A DNA stretch of 64,000 nt from Apostichopus japonicus (GCF_037975245.1 NC_092564.1:12238484-12302483); one strand, 5' to 3'; shown: positions 44,661-64,000, numbered from the stretch's first letter. Notes: generated by a model not told the origin, from the letters alone. Numbers and translations: made by a program.

Positions 44661-47224
44661 CTACTGTAATGACATTCCGTAGACGACCACTAAGGGACTT
44701 GATCCATTATTTAATCCAAGAGGTGAGTCTGAGAGGAAATAGCTTACCCCCCCCCCCCCAAATCTGGTAATGACTGTGTTTAGTTACTTCAAAATTTGTG
44801 TTTTCTGGCTCATATATAGGTTATTCATGATATAGATTGATTACCTTAAAATTGCCCACTGTGCATAGAAACATAGAAAACGAACATTTAAAATGGATTT
44901 AAAAGCAGTAGAAAAACATATTTTTATTCTATCAAATCAAATCAAATGTTGGCCATCGTTGGACTAGCCTCTTTCAATGAAATCTGCATATCCACTTACA
45001 CAAATACACACACACACACACACATACTGCAAGCGTATTATCAATACATGTAACGTTTAGCGAGTATCATGAGTTCGTAGGAAAGTTAACCAGGTTAAAG
45101 GTAGGCCTATATAGTATTGTTCGTTTAGACAAAATAAATCCCTTCATACCAATAATCAGTCACCTTTACAATTGTTAATTTTTTCGGGCTGAATAACTTT
45201 TCTTAAGTAATGAAAATACGCCTATGCACTATATATGAAGAATATTATATATGTGAGACAATGAAAAGAATGTTATATTTAGTATAATGATATATCTAAA
45301 CAAAGTGTATCTTATAGGTAATTGCTAATTGAGGTCATGTTCGCCGTTGTCTTCCAACATGTTATTTATGTTCCTTTTACCTTCCTGATTGGTTTAATTT
45401 ATGTTAATTAATGCGTTATGTAAACAAAATTTGTTAACACCCGAATCAGTTGCGTTACTGTTTAACACGTGATATTTGGTATTACGTGGTATTATATATA
45501 TGTTAAGCTAGCGACAACGAATAGTAACTTTTAACTTGAAGGCTGCCTCGTTAATGGAGCCTGGTGGTTTTGACAATAACACATATCTAGTATATTATAT
45601 TATATTATAACTTGTTAACTGTTTAGCCTGATGCCTGGTATTTCGTTATTACCAGGCCCCTTATCAAGCCTGGCTTATCTACTTATCCTGATCTTGAATC
45701 AGATTTTTCACTTGGTTTTGGTCGAAACGCCGAGCCTCCTAATTTATAATTTCCTGGCTGTAGGGTATTTTCGTATAGACACAAACTTGACAGCCTTTTC
45801 TTTCAATTATTTCAGAGCTGCACCATTTATGCAAAAGTTATTTGTGACACATGGTTGAAAAGATTGGCTAGAATTGATAGACGCTATATGTAAGCACTGA
45901 ACATTAAAAACGTTAAGTAAGTTACTAGGTCCCTGTTGAAATTGTGTCAAGAAATCAAATTAATTTATTTAATAAAAACAAGGTATTCATTAATATGGAG
46001 CTGCCTAAGTTTCTATAATACGAAACACGTATCCAAAGATCAATATCTCCCTGTCGAAGATCGAAATTTAAACTAAATAAATGTAACCACATTTTTACAT
46101 TGTCAATTTGTTTAATTTTTAAATTAAATTAGAAGCTGATCTAACATAACAAAAAAGTCTCTATTTATTTGTGTGATTCAAATCTATCTTTTTGCCGTCC
46201 TTTTTGTGCTTTTGGATGTTTACCGTTTTTCTACTGCATTATATGGTATATGTATTTTGTAATGATGGCTCCAATGGAAAGCAGTGCTTCTGCACTGAGC
46301 AGGACTACCCTCATTAAAGATGGCAATAATAAAAATAATAATAAAAAATGGTGTGCTCATTTTTATCATTAACACCATCATCATACTGTTTCTCACCTCA
46401 ATTAATCATACAAATCTTAAAGCTGAAAATGATTTTAGTTCTATAGATGAGCTTAGCCAAAGTTTAGCCAACGCCTTAACGCATTACGTCATTGTGAACT
46501 AACGACGTTCTGTACCGAAGTATATATATTACGTATGCACCCTTACGTATACGTGACAATAATGTTATGTACTGGAAATACTGCGTATATTTTAAATTGA
46601 ACAGGGAGTTCAGTTGATTTCTTTACGGTATTGACACCTCAGGGAAAGTAAATATTTGGTGGACCAAACTTGAGCGTTCACGTGACGTCATACGGATAAA
46701 CGTTGAAGAAGAAATCATTACTAACTTAACAAATATTTTCTTTATCGTCAGTTCGCTTTCAGTGGAAACAATCCACATGATATTTTTTTCTCTACGATGT
46801 TGTCAGCAGTTTCTTCAAGTAATGTCGTCAAGGATGGTAAATAGTTTGGTCACTATGGTAAATATTAAAGTAACCATACCATTACATCCTGAGGGTACAG
46901 ACTTCGTGGAAAATACATCCTTTACCCACGTGTCTCATGCAGGTCCAACTTTTAAAACTTTTAATTTGTTAGGTAAACATGAAATATTTTGTTGTCATCG
47001 GTGTCTTTGAAAATGGAAAAGAAAGATTTCTTGACGTCAAGAATTTTGATCCGATAAGGTCTGACGTCACAGCTGGCACCATAATAAGCACATTTCACCG
47101 GCTTTCGTCTTTTTTAGTTCAACCTTCTTCCATGCAGTAAGTAAAAACAAGTACATAAATGCATAGCAAGGACATTTGTAAATACGTTCATTACCTAATA
47201 CTTAAAAATTACTTAATAAAAATA
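44661..47224. other. Intergenic DNA
   Basis: No exon recognised. Contains a CA repeat (45006-45022) and, toward the right, three TGACGTCA octamers (46683, 47032, 47062). The open frames at 45631-45858, 46169-46372 and 46762-47010 have no motif. Confidence 0.5.
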
Positions 47225-47454
<230 letters not shown>

Positions 47455-49183
47455 CACATTTGTTACATTCCTTGTTTGACCCATTTTCATGCATTATCTT
47501 TCATCACCATGACGTCATTTGCAGAAAAAAACTGTCCGCAAATAATTAGGTAATGTCATTTAAAAGACCCTTATTCTGTATTATGTAAGAAGAATTGAAA
47601 ACAACAGAATTTTCGCGTCGATTGTACTTAGAAAAGTCAGTTTGAGGTTGACAAGAATATAATTCATGCTCCTAGGTATTTTAATTATTTTTATCATTCC
47701 AACTTTTTCGCCAAGATCAAAAAACATTAACGCGAAATATTTATTTGCACTTGAATTTTCTGTTGTTTTTTTTTTTTCTCTTAACTTGCCTCTAGATATT
47801 AAACTCAGATTTTAATACACTGAACATATGGAAGCCTGTAAGCGACATTGAGTGAGGGGGAAATATCAAATAACACCCAACGTTTTAAATGTGCTCGATT
47901 ACTTCTTTCACTTACAAAAACAATAATATTATCCGGAAATTTGGTTAATCCCTAGAGGATTCTTAAAACCTATTGGAATTATCCCAGTCCATTCAGTTTG
48001 ATTCTGCCCTGCCTACAAAACCTTAAAAAACCGGGCGAATTGGCACAAACTTTTTCCTCGTTTCTCGTCGATAATTGATCTTAAAAGCTTCGACGAATTT
48101 CGAGTGTTTTCGCCTACAGCGTTGCAACGAAACGGCATCGTAGAGAAAAGAGAAGAGCTATACAAAATGATCAGTGCGTGACTGAATGAAAGTTTCTTAC
48201 GTTTAACTTTTACGCATACTTCTTGTTTTTCTTCTTTTTGTCGCCAAATACTCAGTTCCTTCGCATAGCGACTAATTTAATCCCAAATGACTAGATATAT
48301 ATATTTTGTTACCTTGGTCTTGATTCCATGTAACCTATTTATAAAAACCGTGTTTCTAATTTGCACGCATTATCTTGCATCTGTAGATAACATTCGTCCT
48401 AGTTTTGTTTTTCAATTCAAAGATATACAAATGTATTTCGTTCGTTTTTTTTCATTGACATATGCAGCTTATTCATTAGCATAATATTTTTTTTCTCGCG
48501 AAATATAGGTTTCATTTGTTTGAAGCTAATTTGAATTCATTCTAGAATATTATATTAAATGTTTCATAAGCTCCACGAAAATATCCCAATTCATGAGGGA
48601 AAAAATGTTTTCCTCATGTTTTCTAAAAAACGATTCATATTTGACTTTCAAGTAATGTTCATTTTGGAAAAGTGTGGTTGCCTATTGCGGTAAAAGGTGA
48701 CTTTGGGCTGGAAGTTAGTCTTATATTGTTCAAGAGAAAGCACTAAATGAGTGCTGATAGTGCTTCTATATATACCTGTTCCGTTTTTTCTTCAAGATTT
48801 TCAGTTTCATAAATGTTGCCTAAACTCTAATATATATCAGGTCACTGACTCACTCGTCATTAAATGATAAAAAAAAGCCTTGAGTTGTGGTTTTATAGAA
48901 TGTATCGCGAATGTACTGCTAGCTCCAAATCAACAAAAGCATAGCATGCTCTTGTTTTAGCATTGAAAATTAATTTCACCAGCAGACTACATACGACATA
49001 TATGAAGAGCAGAGTTTTATGTCGAGAGAGTTTAATTAATGGAGTTTGTTTCAATATTCTTTTCAGCATTTAACGTTGCGTGTAATTCATACAACTAATA
49101 TCGTGTAGTCTTTTCATTGCTATACAATGGGATCATGACGTGTAATTTCCGTCTACTTGAGATGACTCATAGCAGCAACACTT
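47455..49183. other. Intergenic DNA
   Basis: No coding or structural feature recognised apart from a TGACGTCA at 47510. Confidence 0.5.
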
Positions 49184-49540
49184 CTTATAACATGATCAAA
49201 CATTCACATAACATGATCAAACATTCACATAACATGATCAAACATTCACATTACATGATCAAACATTCACATAACATGATTAAACATTCACATAACATGA
49301 TCAAACATTCACATTACATGATCAAACATTCACATAACATGATCAAACATTCACATAACATGATCAAACATTCACATAACATGATCAAACATTCACGTTA
49401 CATGATCAAACATTCACATAACATGATTAAACATTCACATAACATGATCAAACATTCACATTACATGATCAAACATTCACATAACATGATCAAACATTCA
49501 CATAACATGATCAAATATTCACATAACATGATCAAACAAG
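49184..49540 (+). repeat. 21-bp minisatellite with 147-bp higher-order period
   Basis: Seventeen units of AACATGATCAAACATTCAC plus AT (21 bp). An AACATG/TACATG variant follows the order NNNYNNY NNNYNNY NNN, and a GATT variant occurs in units 5 and 12, both giving a higher-order unit of seven (147 bp). The 156-codon open frame over it (49117-49587) translates to NMIKHSH repeats and is a consequence of the unit length. Confidence 0.95.
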
Positions 49541-55689
<6,149 letters not shown>

Positions 55690-57215
55690 CTTTCATTGTG
55701 TGTTTATCAAATTGCCTCTCGTTATTGTTTGTCACAGTGTCTCTCATTATTATTTGTCACATTGTCTCTCTCATTATTGATTGTCACATTGTCTCTCATT
55801 ATTGCTAGTCGCATTGTCTCTCACTATTGATTGTCACAGTGTCTCTCATTATTTGCGTGTCACGGTGTCTATCTCTCAATATTGATTGTCTTTCATTGCG
55901 TGCTTGTCACAGTGTCTCTCATTATTGCTTGTCACAGTGTCTCTCATTATTATTTGTCACACATGTCTCTCATTATTGCTTGTCACATTGTCTCTCATTG
56001 TGTGCTTGTCACATTGTCTCTCAGTATTGCTTGTCACATTGTCTCTCATTATTAGCTTGTCACATTGTCTCTCATTATTATTTGTCACAGTGTCTCTCAT
56101 TATTGATTGTCACATTGTCTTTCATTACTGCTTGTCGCATTGTCTCTCACTATTGATTGTCACAGTGTCTCTCAGTATTTGCGTGTCACGGTGTCTATCT
56201 CTCAATATTGATTGTCTTTCATTGCGTGCTTGTCACAGTGTCTCTCATTATTGCTTGTCACAGTGTCTCTCATTATTATTTGTCACACATGTCTCTCATT
56301 ATTGCTTGTCACATTGTCTCTCATTGTGTGCTTGTCACATTGTCTCTCAGTATTGCTTGTCACATTGTCTCTCATTATTAGCTTGTCACATTGTCTCTCA
56401 TTATTATTTGTCACAGTGTCTCTCGTTATTGATTGTCACATTGTCTTTCATTACTGCTTGTCGCATTGTCTCTCACTTTTGATTGTCACAGTGTCTCTCA
56501 GTATTTGCGTGTCACGGTGTCTATCTCTCATTATTGATTGTCTTTCATTGCGTGCTTGTCATATTGTCTCTCTGCAGTATTGATTGTCACATTGTCTCTT
56601 AATGTCGCTTGTCACAATGTCTCTCATTATTGCTTGTCACATTGTCTTTCATTGTGTGCTTGTCACAGTGTCTCTCATTATTGCTTGTCACAGTGTCTCT
56701 CATTATTATTTGTCACACATGTCTCTCATTATTAGCTTGTCACATTGTCTCTCATTATTATTTGTCACAGTGTCTCTCAGTATTGATTGTCACATTGTCT
56801 TTCATTACTGCTTGTCGCATTGTCTCTCACTATTGATTGTCACAGTGTCTCTCAGTATTTGCGTGTCACGGTGTCTATCTCTCATTATTAATTGTCTTTC
56901 ATTGCGTGCTTGTAACATTATCTCTCTGCAGTATTGATTTGTCACATTGTCTCTCAATGTCGCTTGTCACAGTGTCCATCAGTATTGCTTGTCACATTGC
57001 CTCTCATTATTGTTTGTCACAGTGTCTCTCATTATTGATTGTCGCATTGTCAGTATTGCTTGTCACATTGCCTCTCATTATTGCTTGTCACAGTGTCTCT
57101 CATTATTATTTGTCACACATGTCTCTCATTATTAGCTTGTCACATTGTCTCTCATTATTTGCTTGTCACATTGTCTCTAATTATTGCTTGTCACATTGTT
57201 TCTCATTGATATCTC
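55690..57215 (+). repeat. 25-bp minisatellite with 326-bp higher-order period
   Basis: About 60 units of TGTCACATTGTCTCTCATTATTGCT, with variants (CAGTG, TTGCGTG, ATTAGC). Blocks at 55831 and 56157, 326 bp apart, are nearly identical along their length, and a third, altered block starts near 56837. Many overlapping open frames (CLSL... peptides) are shadows of the array. Confidence 0.95.
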
Positions 57216-57569
57216 TAATTAATTGCTTGTTTATTCATGGTAATGCAATAATAATACCGTAGCTGATTAATGAGATATTTTGGTGACAGATAATGTGGCA
57301 CTTATATGGCAAAGAAAAATATTTCACCCTTTCAGTTTAAAACACCATCTCAACATCTTTTCTCTAACTCAAGATATGGTTGATTAAGTTCAAGTTACTT
57401 TAAAATGCTAAACCCTCGATTCTTTCCTGGAAGTGGATGACAGGTGATAATTTGATGCCACAAACGGCAAATATTCCTCAAAAGGTTCCCTCTACTATAT
57501 AGTATTCTTCTTGTTAATTTATATTCAAAACGGATACATTTGGAATGTTGCTTGACTGTCAAAAAAAAA

Positions 57570-57680
57570 AGGGTCATCTGTGCGTGTTTTTGTCCCTTCT
57601 GTTACTGTACTTGTCATTTAGCCTTTGAAGAAGATCCTGCTAGGATCGAAACGTCAGGCCCTCTTACTTTTACACACACA
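57570..57680 (+). mobile_element. Retroelement 3' end, copy C, with hammerhead-like fold
   Basis: Matches the minus strand of 2461-2570 over about 90 bp (TTTTTGTCCCTTCTGTTACTG onward) and ends CTTACTTTTACACAC. Inferred to be the terminal part of a Penelope-like or related retroelement. Confidence 0.6.
57621..57659 (+). ncRNA. Hammerhead-ribozyme-like fold, copy C
   Basis: Stem I GCCT (57621-57624) pairs with AGGC (57656-57659). Core TTGAAGAA (57625-57632; the first C of CUGANGA is U). Stem II GATCC (57633-57637) with GGATC (57643-57647). GAAA at 57648, palindromic CG, and TC (GUC triplet ending 57655). One core substitution suggests it is inactive. Confidence 0.5.
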
Positions 57681-59879
57681 AAAAATGCAACATTTGTTTT
57701 CCCAAATATGAGTTTCCTCACTGAATAGATGACTTAAATGTTATGAAGAAAAACAATGCTTTTCATCTGAATTTGCCGAGATGACTTCATTTTTACTCTG
57801 CTCTTGCCATTATGTACTAAACAAAATATAACAAAATTTGATAAATTAATATTTTCCCATACATAATGCTATGAGGATGAGGCTTTGGACATAAAACTGC
57901 AGACAATTTCCAGCATTATATTAAACAATTATCTTCAGCCGTCTGGTATTTCCCTTTCGATAGAAACTATATGAATATATAATACTATCATAATAATACC
58001 ATATATTCATGGTGTATGGGGGCGGCGTGGGAGTTCTACCAAATACCGACATGTCAAGTTTAGTTCAAATCTAATGTTTGAATATTTATGCAGTATATTT
58101 AACCAACTCATGAAGAATATCTAATTTTACAATGAAGACATTTATATATCAAACTCGCCGTATACCTATGCATTTGAAATACCTTTTCAAATATTGTTCA
58201 TAGCCACCCAACTAAACTGACTCATTAAGAAGGTATGATATAGCGGTCAAAAACCATCCTCTGAACACTTTGAAGGTCAAATATTTCTCGAGACCTTTAT
58301 TGCTGCTTTTCGATTGTCATATAGTGTCAAAACCTTTGCATATTTCCAACCCACCCTATATACCTTTATCCCATACCTTTAGAATTAATTACATAGTGAA
58401 TTGCATTTAACCCACTTCACCATATATGGTTACGTATTGCGCACATATCTACCTTCGGAAGTTCAGATATACTGGCAAGGTCTTTACATGCCTTGAACTT
58501 CGTCTATACATTAAGTATTGCTCAAGAGTTTTACATATCTATACCTTTGGAAGGTCATATATATTAGTAGGAAGGTCTTTACATATCTGCAATTTATCCT
58601 GTATATTTCGAAGATCCTGAATTGAAGGTTACATATTTTACCTATACCTATAATTAAGCTCTACATCAGACTGAACGGTTTCATTTGCCATGGAGATAAT
58701 ACTTCCATGCCCATAGAGGAGGAGGAGGAGGGTCAGATATTGTTCTAGTTTCCAAATTCAGGACGCTGACCTTTCGCTCAATCTTGATATTCCATGCAGT
58801 CAGTGACATCACTACCCTTTTGGTTTGGTTTTTCCCATATACATCTTCTCTCTCTCTCTTTTTTTCCTTTTCTGCCTTATCTAATTCAAGTAAAAACGAA
58901 TTAGGTTAATTTGTTAAACTTGTTAGAGGAGAGTCGAGAAGAACATCACGAGAGACAGGAGGAAGAAAATAAACCTAAACTCGTATGATCATAATATGAG
59001 CGGGGAAAAGGGGGATTCGTGTAGAAGAGTAAGCAAGCGAATTAAATTCTAACTTTTGCTCTCTATAACAAATAAAAACAGTTCTATTTGAAATTTAAAG
59101 TAAACGTGACTAGCGATATTAAACATTTATGATGAAATGTTGTTGTTTTTGCTGCCAGGATCTTAATACTGCTTACATTAATCTGAAAAGAACTGACCTC
59201 TTTGAAACATTGTTTTCTTTTAAAAGCAGCTTGTTGCCTCAATAACGACTTCCACCACTGAATTTCATGCAGGAACACGAAGAACACAATATATTTTGCC
59301 ATAACTTTGTACTTGTAAAATTGTCCAAAAAAAAATCGTTACCAAATATCGAAAATATAATATGTAACCTGTAAGACTTGCAGATGAGAAATACGAAGAC
59401 CCTGACCTCTATGTTTTAATGACATTGAGAAGTAGTTGTTATTTGTAATTTTGTGATCGGAGGAAGGGGATTCAGGGTGCACACCTCCCCCCCCCCACAC
59501 CAACCCCTCGTTTTTCAACCTCACACAAACAATTAAAGGTGGTTATTAAAACTAAATCTAGACCTAAGAAATAGCCTATGATGTCAGAGTGCGCAATTTC
59601 ACGTTTAAAATTTATCTTTTATTGGGGGGGGGGGGGGACGGGGCAGGAGGATGCCCACACCAAACCTAAATGGGGGTTTAGCTTCAACGTCCATAGGGCC
59701 ACATCCTCTACTTTCTAAGATCCTGCAACCAACCCCTGATGTGATTAAGCAATAATTCGTTACCAAGTGACTAAAACACATTTTGTGAGGGAGCAATACT
59801 TTATAAAGTTTGTGAGACACTTATAAAACTGTGACTTTAGTGAACATGGTGGCACGTGGATCATTCGTTTTATATCAGT
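57681..59879. other. Intergenic DNA
   Basis: No exon recognised. A loose recurrence of AAGGTC...ACATAT motifs (about 58200-58640) suggests an old decayed repeat. G and C tracts lie at 59488 and 59623. Confidence 0.45.
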
Positions 59880-60510
59880 TATGTCTGAAGCAAATCCAAG
59901 TACTTCACTGTAAATCATTTATAGTTGTGTGTTTGAAACAAAACCAAGTAAATTAAAGGAAATGATTTCTATAGATATATAATTCAGTCATATATGAAAT
60001 AAAACCATGTACTTGACAGAAATTGATTCTGTAGTTGTTTTGCAAATATGATTGAAACAAAACCAAGTAATAAAAGGAACTTATTTATTTATAATTACTT
60101 GAGTCATCTCAGAAACAAGATCACAGAGGTGACAGAAAAATTCCTCTTTAGATTTTTTGTTAATTATGTTTGAAACAAAGCCACGCTAATTAGAGGAAAT
60201 TATGGTTGTAGTTATACTTGTAGCGATGTCTGATACGAAACCATGTAGTTTCATAAACAGGACTTCTGTTTAGTTGTATTCAATATTGACTGGAACAAAA
60301 CCAAGTAGGCCTACTTAGAAAAGTAAAACGATTTTTTAGATGAGATTATAAAATTATGTTTGATTCAAGACATTGTCTTTATAGGAAATTATACATTTAG
60401 TTGTATTTCAGTTGTGTATGCTTTAAGCAAAACCATGTTCTTAAAATGAAATGATTTCTGCCTATTTGTTTTTCATTATATCATAAACAAATACAAGTAT
60501 TTTATAAATG
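59880..60510 (+). repeat. Decayed ~60-bp tandem repeat
   Basis: About 11 units anchored by GAAACAAAACCAAGTA-like motifs at about 59886, 59936, 59996, 60054, 60112, 60171, 60231, 60291, 60362, 60424 and 60483. The units also share GGAAATGATTTCT and TAGTTGTATTCAGT-like segments. Strongly diverged, so ancient. Confidence 0.7.
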
Positions 60511-63500
60511 AGAGGAAATGGAGAAATTTTAAATGATACCAATCTCATACTAATTACACAAGTCGACCACAACTTTGAACCTGTATGGTTCTGGACTTGA
60601 AAATGGTGTCGCATTGACATGAGCCGGTCAATTGATTTCTGTTTGAACTCAGTTAATATCTCTGTATAGAAAGAGAGTTTTTTTTTTGTTGTACCAAAAA
60701 CTTAACCTTTCATAAGATAAAATAACATTACTGTTACTCAATCTTTCAGAGAGGGATAATACATTTTACAAGTTCGGTAAAAAGAAAAGCAAAACAATTA
60801 GTTCGAAACGCTGCTAAGGATTATCCACATTATACAAGAAAACGTTTTTTTTTTTCGTTTTTTTTTTATTTCGATTTACCCGCAATCTGCTATAATTTAA
60901 CAGTAAGGAATGAAACGTACGAGTAACTTGTAATGTGATTGCTACCATAAGAAAAAAAACCTTCTTTTTCCGAATTAATAGAGCACACGCACTTTACCCA
61001 ATATCTTAATGTTGTTACTAGGTATACATAAAGATTAAATTCAGAGTTCCCATTAGCCCAATTTCGTTTGTCAGTAAGACACCCCGTAGGTACCATGACT
61101 TTCCGTTTGAAACGAGAATAAGAAAGAGACGAATTTAATAAGGTCTTAAAAATTAAATGTATTAAAGCGATTACCAATCAGCTATATATTCATTACGCTC
61201 TTTCTCTGTGATTCTTTAAAAAAGAAAAAAGATCCTTTTCAAGAAACAAAACAAAAAAACAAGAGAAAAACAAGAAGAATGATAATGCAATGAAACTTCA
61301 ATTTATGACAGATTTTGATGAAGAAATCAATCACAAAGATTTGTTGCGACATCTATTTCCATCGCCAAAAACAAAAAATGGGTTTTAGCTTAAAAGCTTT
61401 GTCAAAAGAAGAAATTTAGACTACCTGTTAGGCCGTGAATGGCTAGGGTCAGTGACCGAGTTTGGCCCTTAAAGCGTTTATCATGGAACAAGCTTTCAAC
61501 AAGGTGTATGTTTCAAAATTCGCTAACGATGATGCCAGAACTGTTATAAACTTTCACTTGTATTCTGTTCATCTTTATATATTACGTTTATTATGTCCCA
61601 TAATGTCCCTGACTTTGTTTTGTGTCAAATTATCTAGTATATAACCAAAAAAACTTCGTAAGACTTGAGTATATGCGTAATGTAACGTCACATCACGTCA
61701 CAATTAATTCAATAGGTTTGACACATTATACAGCCATATAGAAACCTTATAATATGTCTCCTTTCTTCTTCTTTTATTTAATGTGACGTCAGGAAATAAA
61801 CCTAAATCATTCCCTTTTGTGAGAAAAGTCATTACGAATCACGGGAGAAGCATGCAAAACTCACCCTGTTCTTAGATCCAAGCCTCTTGCGTCATAGCTC
61901 TAGATTTGTCATTAGAGATATGTAGGCTTAAAAGGGGGTGAAAAGTTTTTTACTTTTCGAAACAGATATTATTAATTTTCCAAAGACGTTTACATAAACA
62001 CCATATGTTACAAGGTTACAGCCTCGTGTAAGGAGACTGCAGGGCTTGAGATTGGATCAAATCATTTGTTTTTCGTATATAATGGCAAGTCTATTAGTGT
62101 GACTTCTTAAAAAAAGTTAAGGTACAAAAACTTTCACCTAAGATCCAATTACTATTATTTTTTTATATTATTTGCCTTTGCCGTTAATTAACATTATAAT
62201 TAGTGGGAAATGGCCTGCAATTCCTTTATAATAAAAAAATGTTCATTAAAGGCTCACTGATTAACGTTGAAGAGGAGCAAAACTAAAGAAGCTTGTCATA
62301 GGCCAAATTCAGACTTAGTATTTTTGAAATTATCATCAGTATGGAGTTTGTTAAAACTACCGGCAAATGACAACAACCAATATGCGGACGAAAAAAACAG
62401 TAATGTCTGCGCAATGGAATCCAGCTATTAGGATGTGTTGTTTACCTGGTGATGATGCATGGATGTTAAACACCACCAACTATATTACGACTAGAATATC
62501 CCTTTAAATGCTTCGTTTACAGGTGTTCATATTGTGAACTTTTCAACAGCAAAAAATAGACCACGTAGAATCCGAACAGAGTATATACGTACGTGCTCTT
62601 TCCCACTTTTTCCTATTTAACCCTAATCAAAACTACTTTAGTAACTGCGTAACATGATTGGCCGCAGACGACATGCTTATCAACTCATTGTTGTTCTTTA
62701 TTAAGGTAAATCATAAAATCATCTACAAGTTAACTCATTAGCCGATGACGTAGGATTAATCAAATTCGATGACAACACGTGCTAAGCGTGACTGGTCACA
62801 TCAGAAGTTCGTTTCTACAGAAGAGGATGTAATAAAACAGGTAACAATTATCTCACAGGTATTGTTTCAGGTCGTAAACTTATTTGATTGATTAACAGCT
62901 ACTTGTGTTTTTCTTAAATGTCAACCAGGTGTCCTTTAAAGGTCACATACATAGTTATATGGATTTGACTAAGCCAAACGACTTTATGGAACGTACAAAT
63001 CATCGGTGTGCGTATTTTATATTCATGTTAATCTCAATCTGGTAGTGTCCATTATACATTACAATCAAATTGCACCAAAATCGTTCTCGACTTTCGATTT
63101 ATAGTCAATAAATGCTACCCCTCCCCCTTCCCCGCCTTTCTTCTTCCACTCCTACGTTTGATTAGCGGCCGCACCCTTCACCCAATCTTTTCAACTTTGC
63201 AACATAAAGATGTTAACTCTTTCTGCTCGACACAAGTGATACCTCATTTCTCGTCCAATTGATACTGATGTTGCGTTTGCTTTGTAACGTTTGATAAATT
63301 GTCCACATTTTAAGACTTACAGCTGACTTTTTGTCCACATTTGAAGACTTACTGCTGACTTTTTGTTATATAAAAAGTGACATTCACGCTGAAATGTGTT
63401 GTTTTTTTCCCCCTCCTTCCTCCATAGTCCACTTGTCACACGTGTCATTTGCAACAAGCCATGATTATCTTTCAATTGTTTTATTGTTCATTTGTTGATC

Positions 63501-64000
63501 TTTATTTGGAATTTCCCCCAAAAAATCTACATGAAACATGCGGTTACCCGGATCAGAATTTTTTTCCTTCCAATTTATCAATAACAGTTAATAAAAGAGT
63601 AATACAAGAAAAAGCATATTATAATCCTTTCTTTCTTAAGATCAGAAATATCGGTTACCTTTCTACCTTCTCAGTCATCCTACGGTACATCCATAATACC
63701 TGAAATCTTACCACAATGGATCACCGTGTTGCGATATCGCTGTATTTACTTTCCCCGGTTGCACTGAGCGGTCACCAAGTGTATCCTCTATTTAAGAGGA
63801 CGTCATATTTATATGATGTCTGAACATCAATCTTGTTCCTTCGTAGATTTCATTTAATATAAGAATTGTCTGTCTATACAATATGCAAATAGATTTGTGT
63901 AAAAGTAGATATTTTGTAGTATGATTTTGTGCGTGACCAGAGTGATGAATTAGACACTTCTTAAATGTGTGTTTCTTTTCTTTTCTTCCCTCCCCTCCTC
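60511..64000. other. Intergenic DNA to window end
   Basis: No exon recognised. Contains a TGACGTCA (61794) and a 34-bp tandem duplication of a GTCCACATTT...GCTGACTTTTT unit (63300-63367). The open frames at 60890-61177, 61462-61644 and 63449-63703 have no motif. Confidence 0.5.

Noticed and set aside
45631-45858. Hammerhead-like GGTCGAAACGCCGAGCC near 45720 and the ORF over it
   Set aside because: GAAAC and a possible GGCT/AGCC stem are present, but I could not place a CUGANGA core with a paired stem II.
49184-49540. CRISPR-like array
   Set aside because: Units are directly contiguous with no unique spacers, and the sequence is eukaryotic.
55827-57262. Long CLSL/ACHIVSHY repeat proteins (up to 198 aa)
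   Set aside because: Overlapping frames of the 25-bp minisatellite; all three frames are open, as expected of a repeat and not of a gene.

Overview
The window is animal (metazoan) nuclear DNA. It is AT-rich, its genes are split by GT-AG introns, and most of it is transposon debris, minisatellites and microsatellites. The genes (ISOC2-like, PEX11G-like), Penelope-like retroelement remnants, a tRNA-derived SINE and many hAT-like MITEs fit a marine invertebrate. An echinoderm or other invertebrate deuterostome is my best guess, but nothing here proves the species. There are no bacterial features.

Genes. (1) 134-289 (+): a THAP-type zinc-finger exon, incomplete. (2) 10405-4716 (-): a complete five-exon isochorismatase-family gene (ISOC2-like, 200 aa, all introns phase 0). 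(3) 13322-16591 (+): a complete four-exon peroxisomal membrane protein 11 gamma gene (PEX11G-like, 224 aa), head-to-head with ISOC2. (4) 24760-34061 (+): a six-exon gene for a 374-aa protein that I do not recognise, with a Cys-rich hydrophobic segment and a C-terminal LPxY motif. Joining exons by phase gives uninterrupted frames for genes 2-4. I see no convincing host gene from 34.1 to 64 kb.

Mobile DNA. 9.69-9.96 kb: MITE with a perfect 21-bp inverted repeat. 14.83-15.33 kb: element with a perfect 14-bp TIR. 18.6-19.35 kb: piggyBac transposase remnant. 19.68-20.03 and 22.78-23.12 kb: two oppositely oriented copies of a hAT-like MITE. 21.80-23.18 kb: larger hAT-like element with a perfect 8-bp target-site duplication, into which the second MITE and a tRNA-derived SINE are nested. 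28.1-28.3 and 43.4-43.9 kb: LINE 3' ends. 39.0-40.14 kb: Penelope-like element remnant. 42.37-44.66 kb: foldback-like inverted repeat with internal subrepeats.

Satellites: 19-bp (26.1 kb), 91-bp (30.5 kb), ATG (47.2 kb), 21-bp with 147-bp higher-order period (49.2 kb), AT (50.7 kb), 25-bp with 326-bp higher-order period (55.7-57.2 kb), and a decayed 60-bp array (59.9-60.5 kb).

The most striking signal is a set of hammerhead-ribozyme-like folds. The best one (40085-40125) lies just downstream of the Penelope GIY-YIG remnant on the same strand. Two related copies (2490-2528 minus, 57621-57659 plus) keep the same architecture, and a fourth is a 43-bp micro-insertion (44586-44628) flanked by a perfect 11-bp target-site duplication. 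A second unexplained signal is 13 copies of the palindrome TGACGTCA where under one would be expected from base composition.
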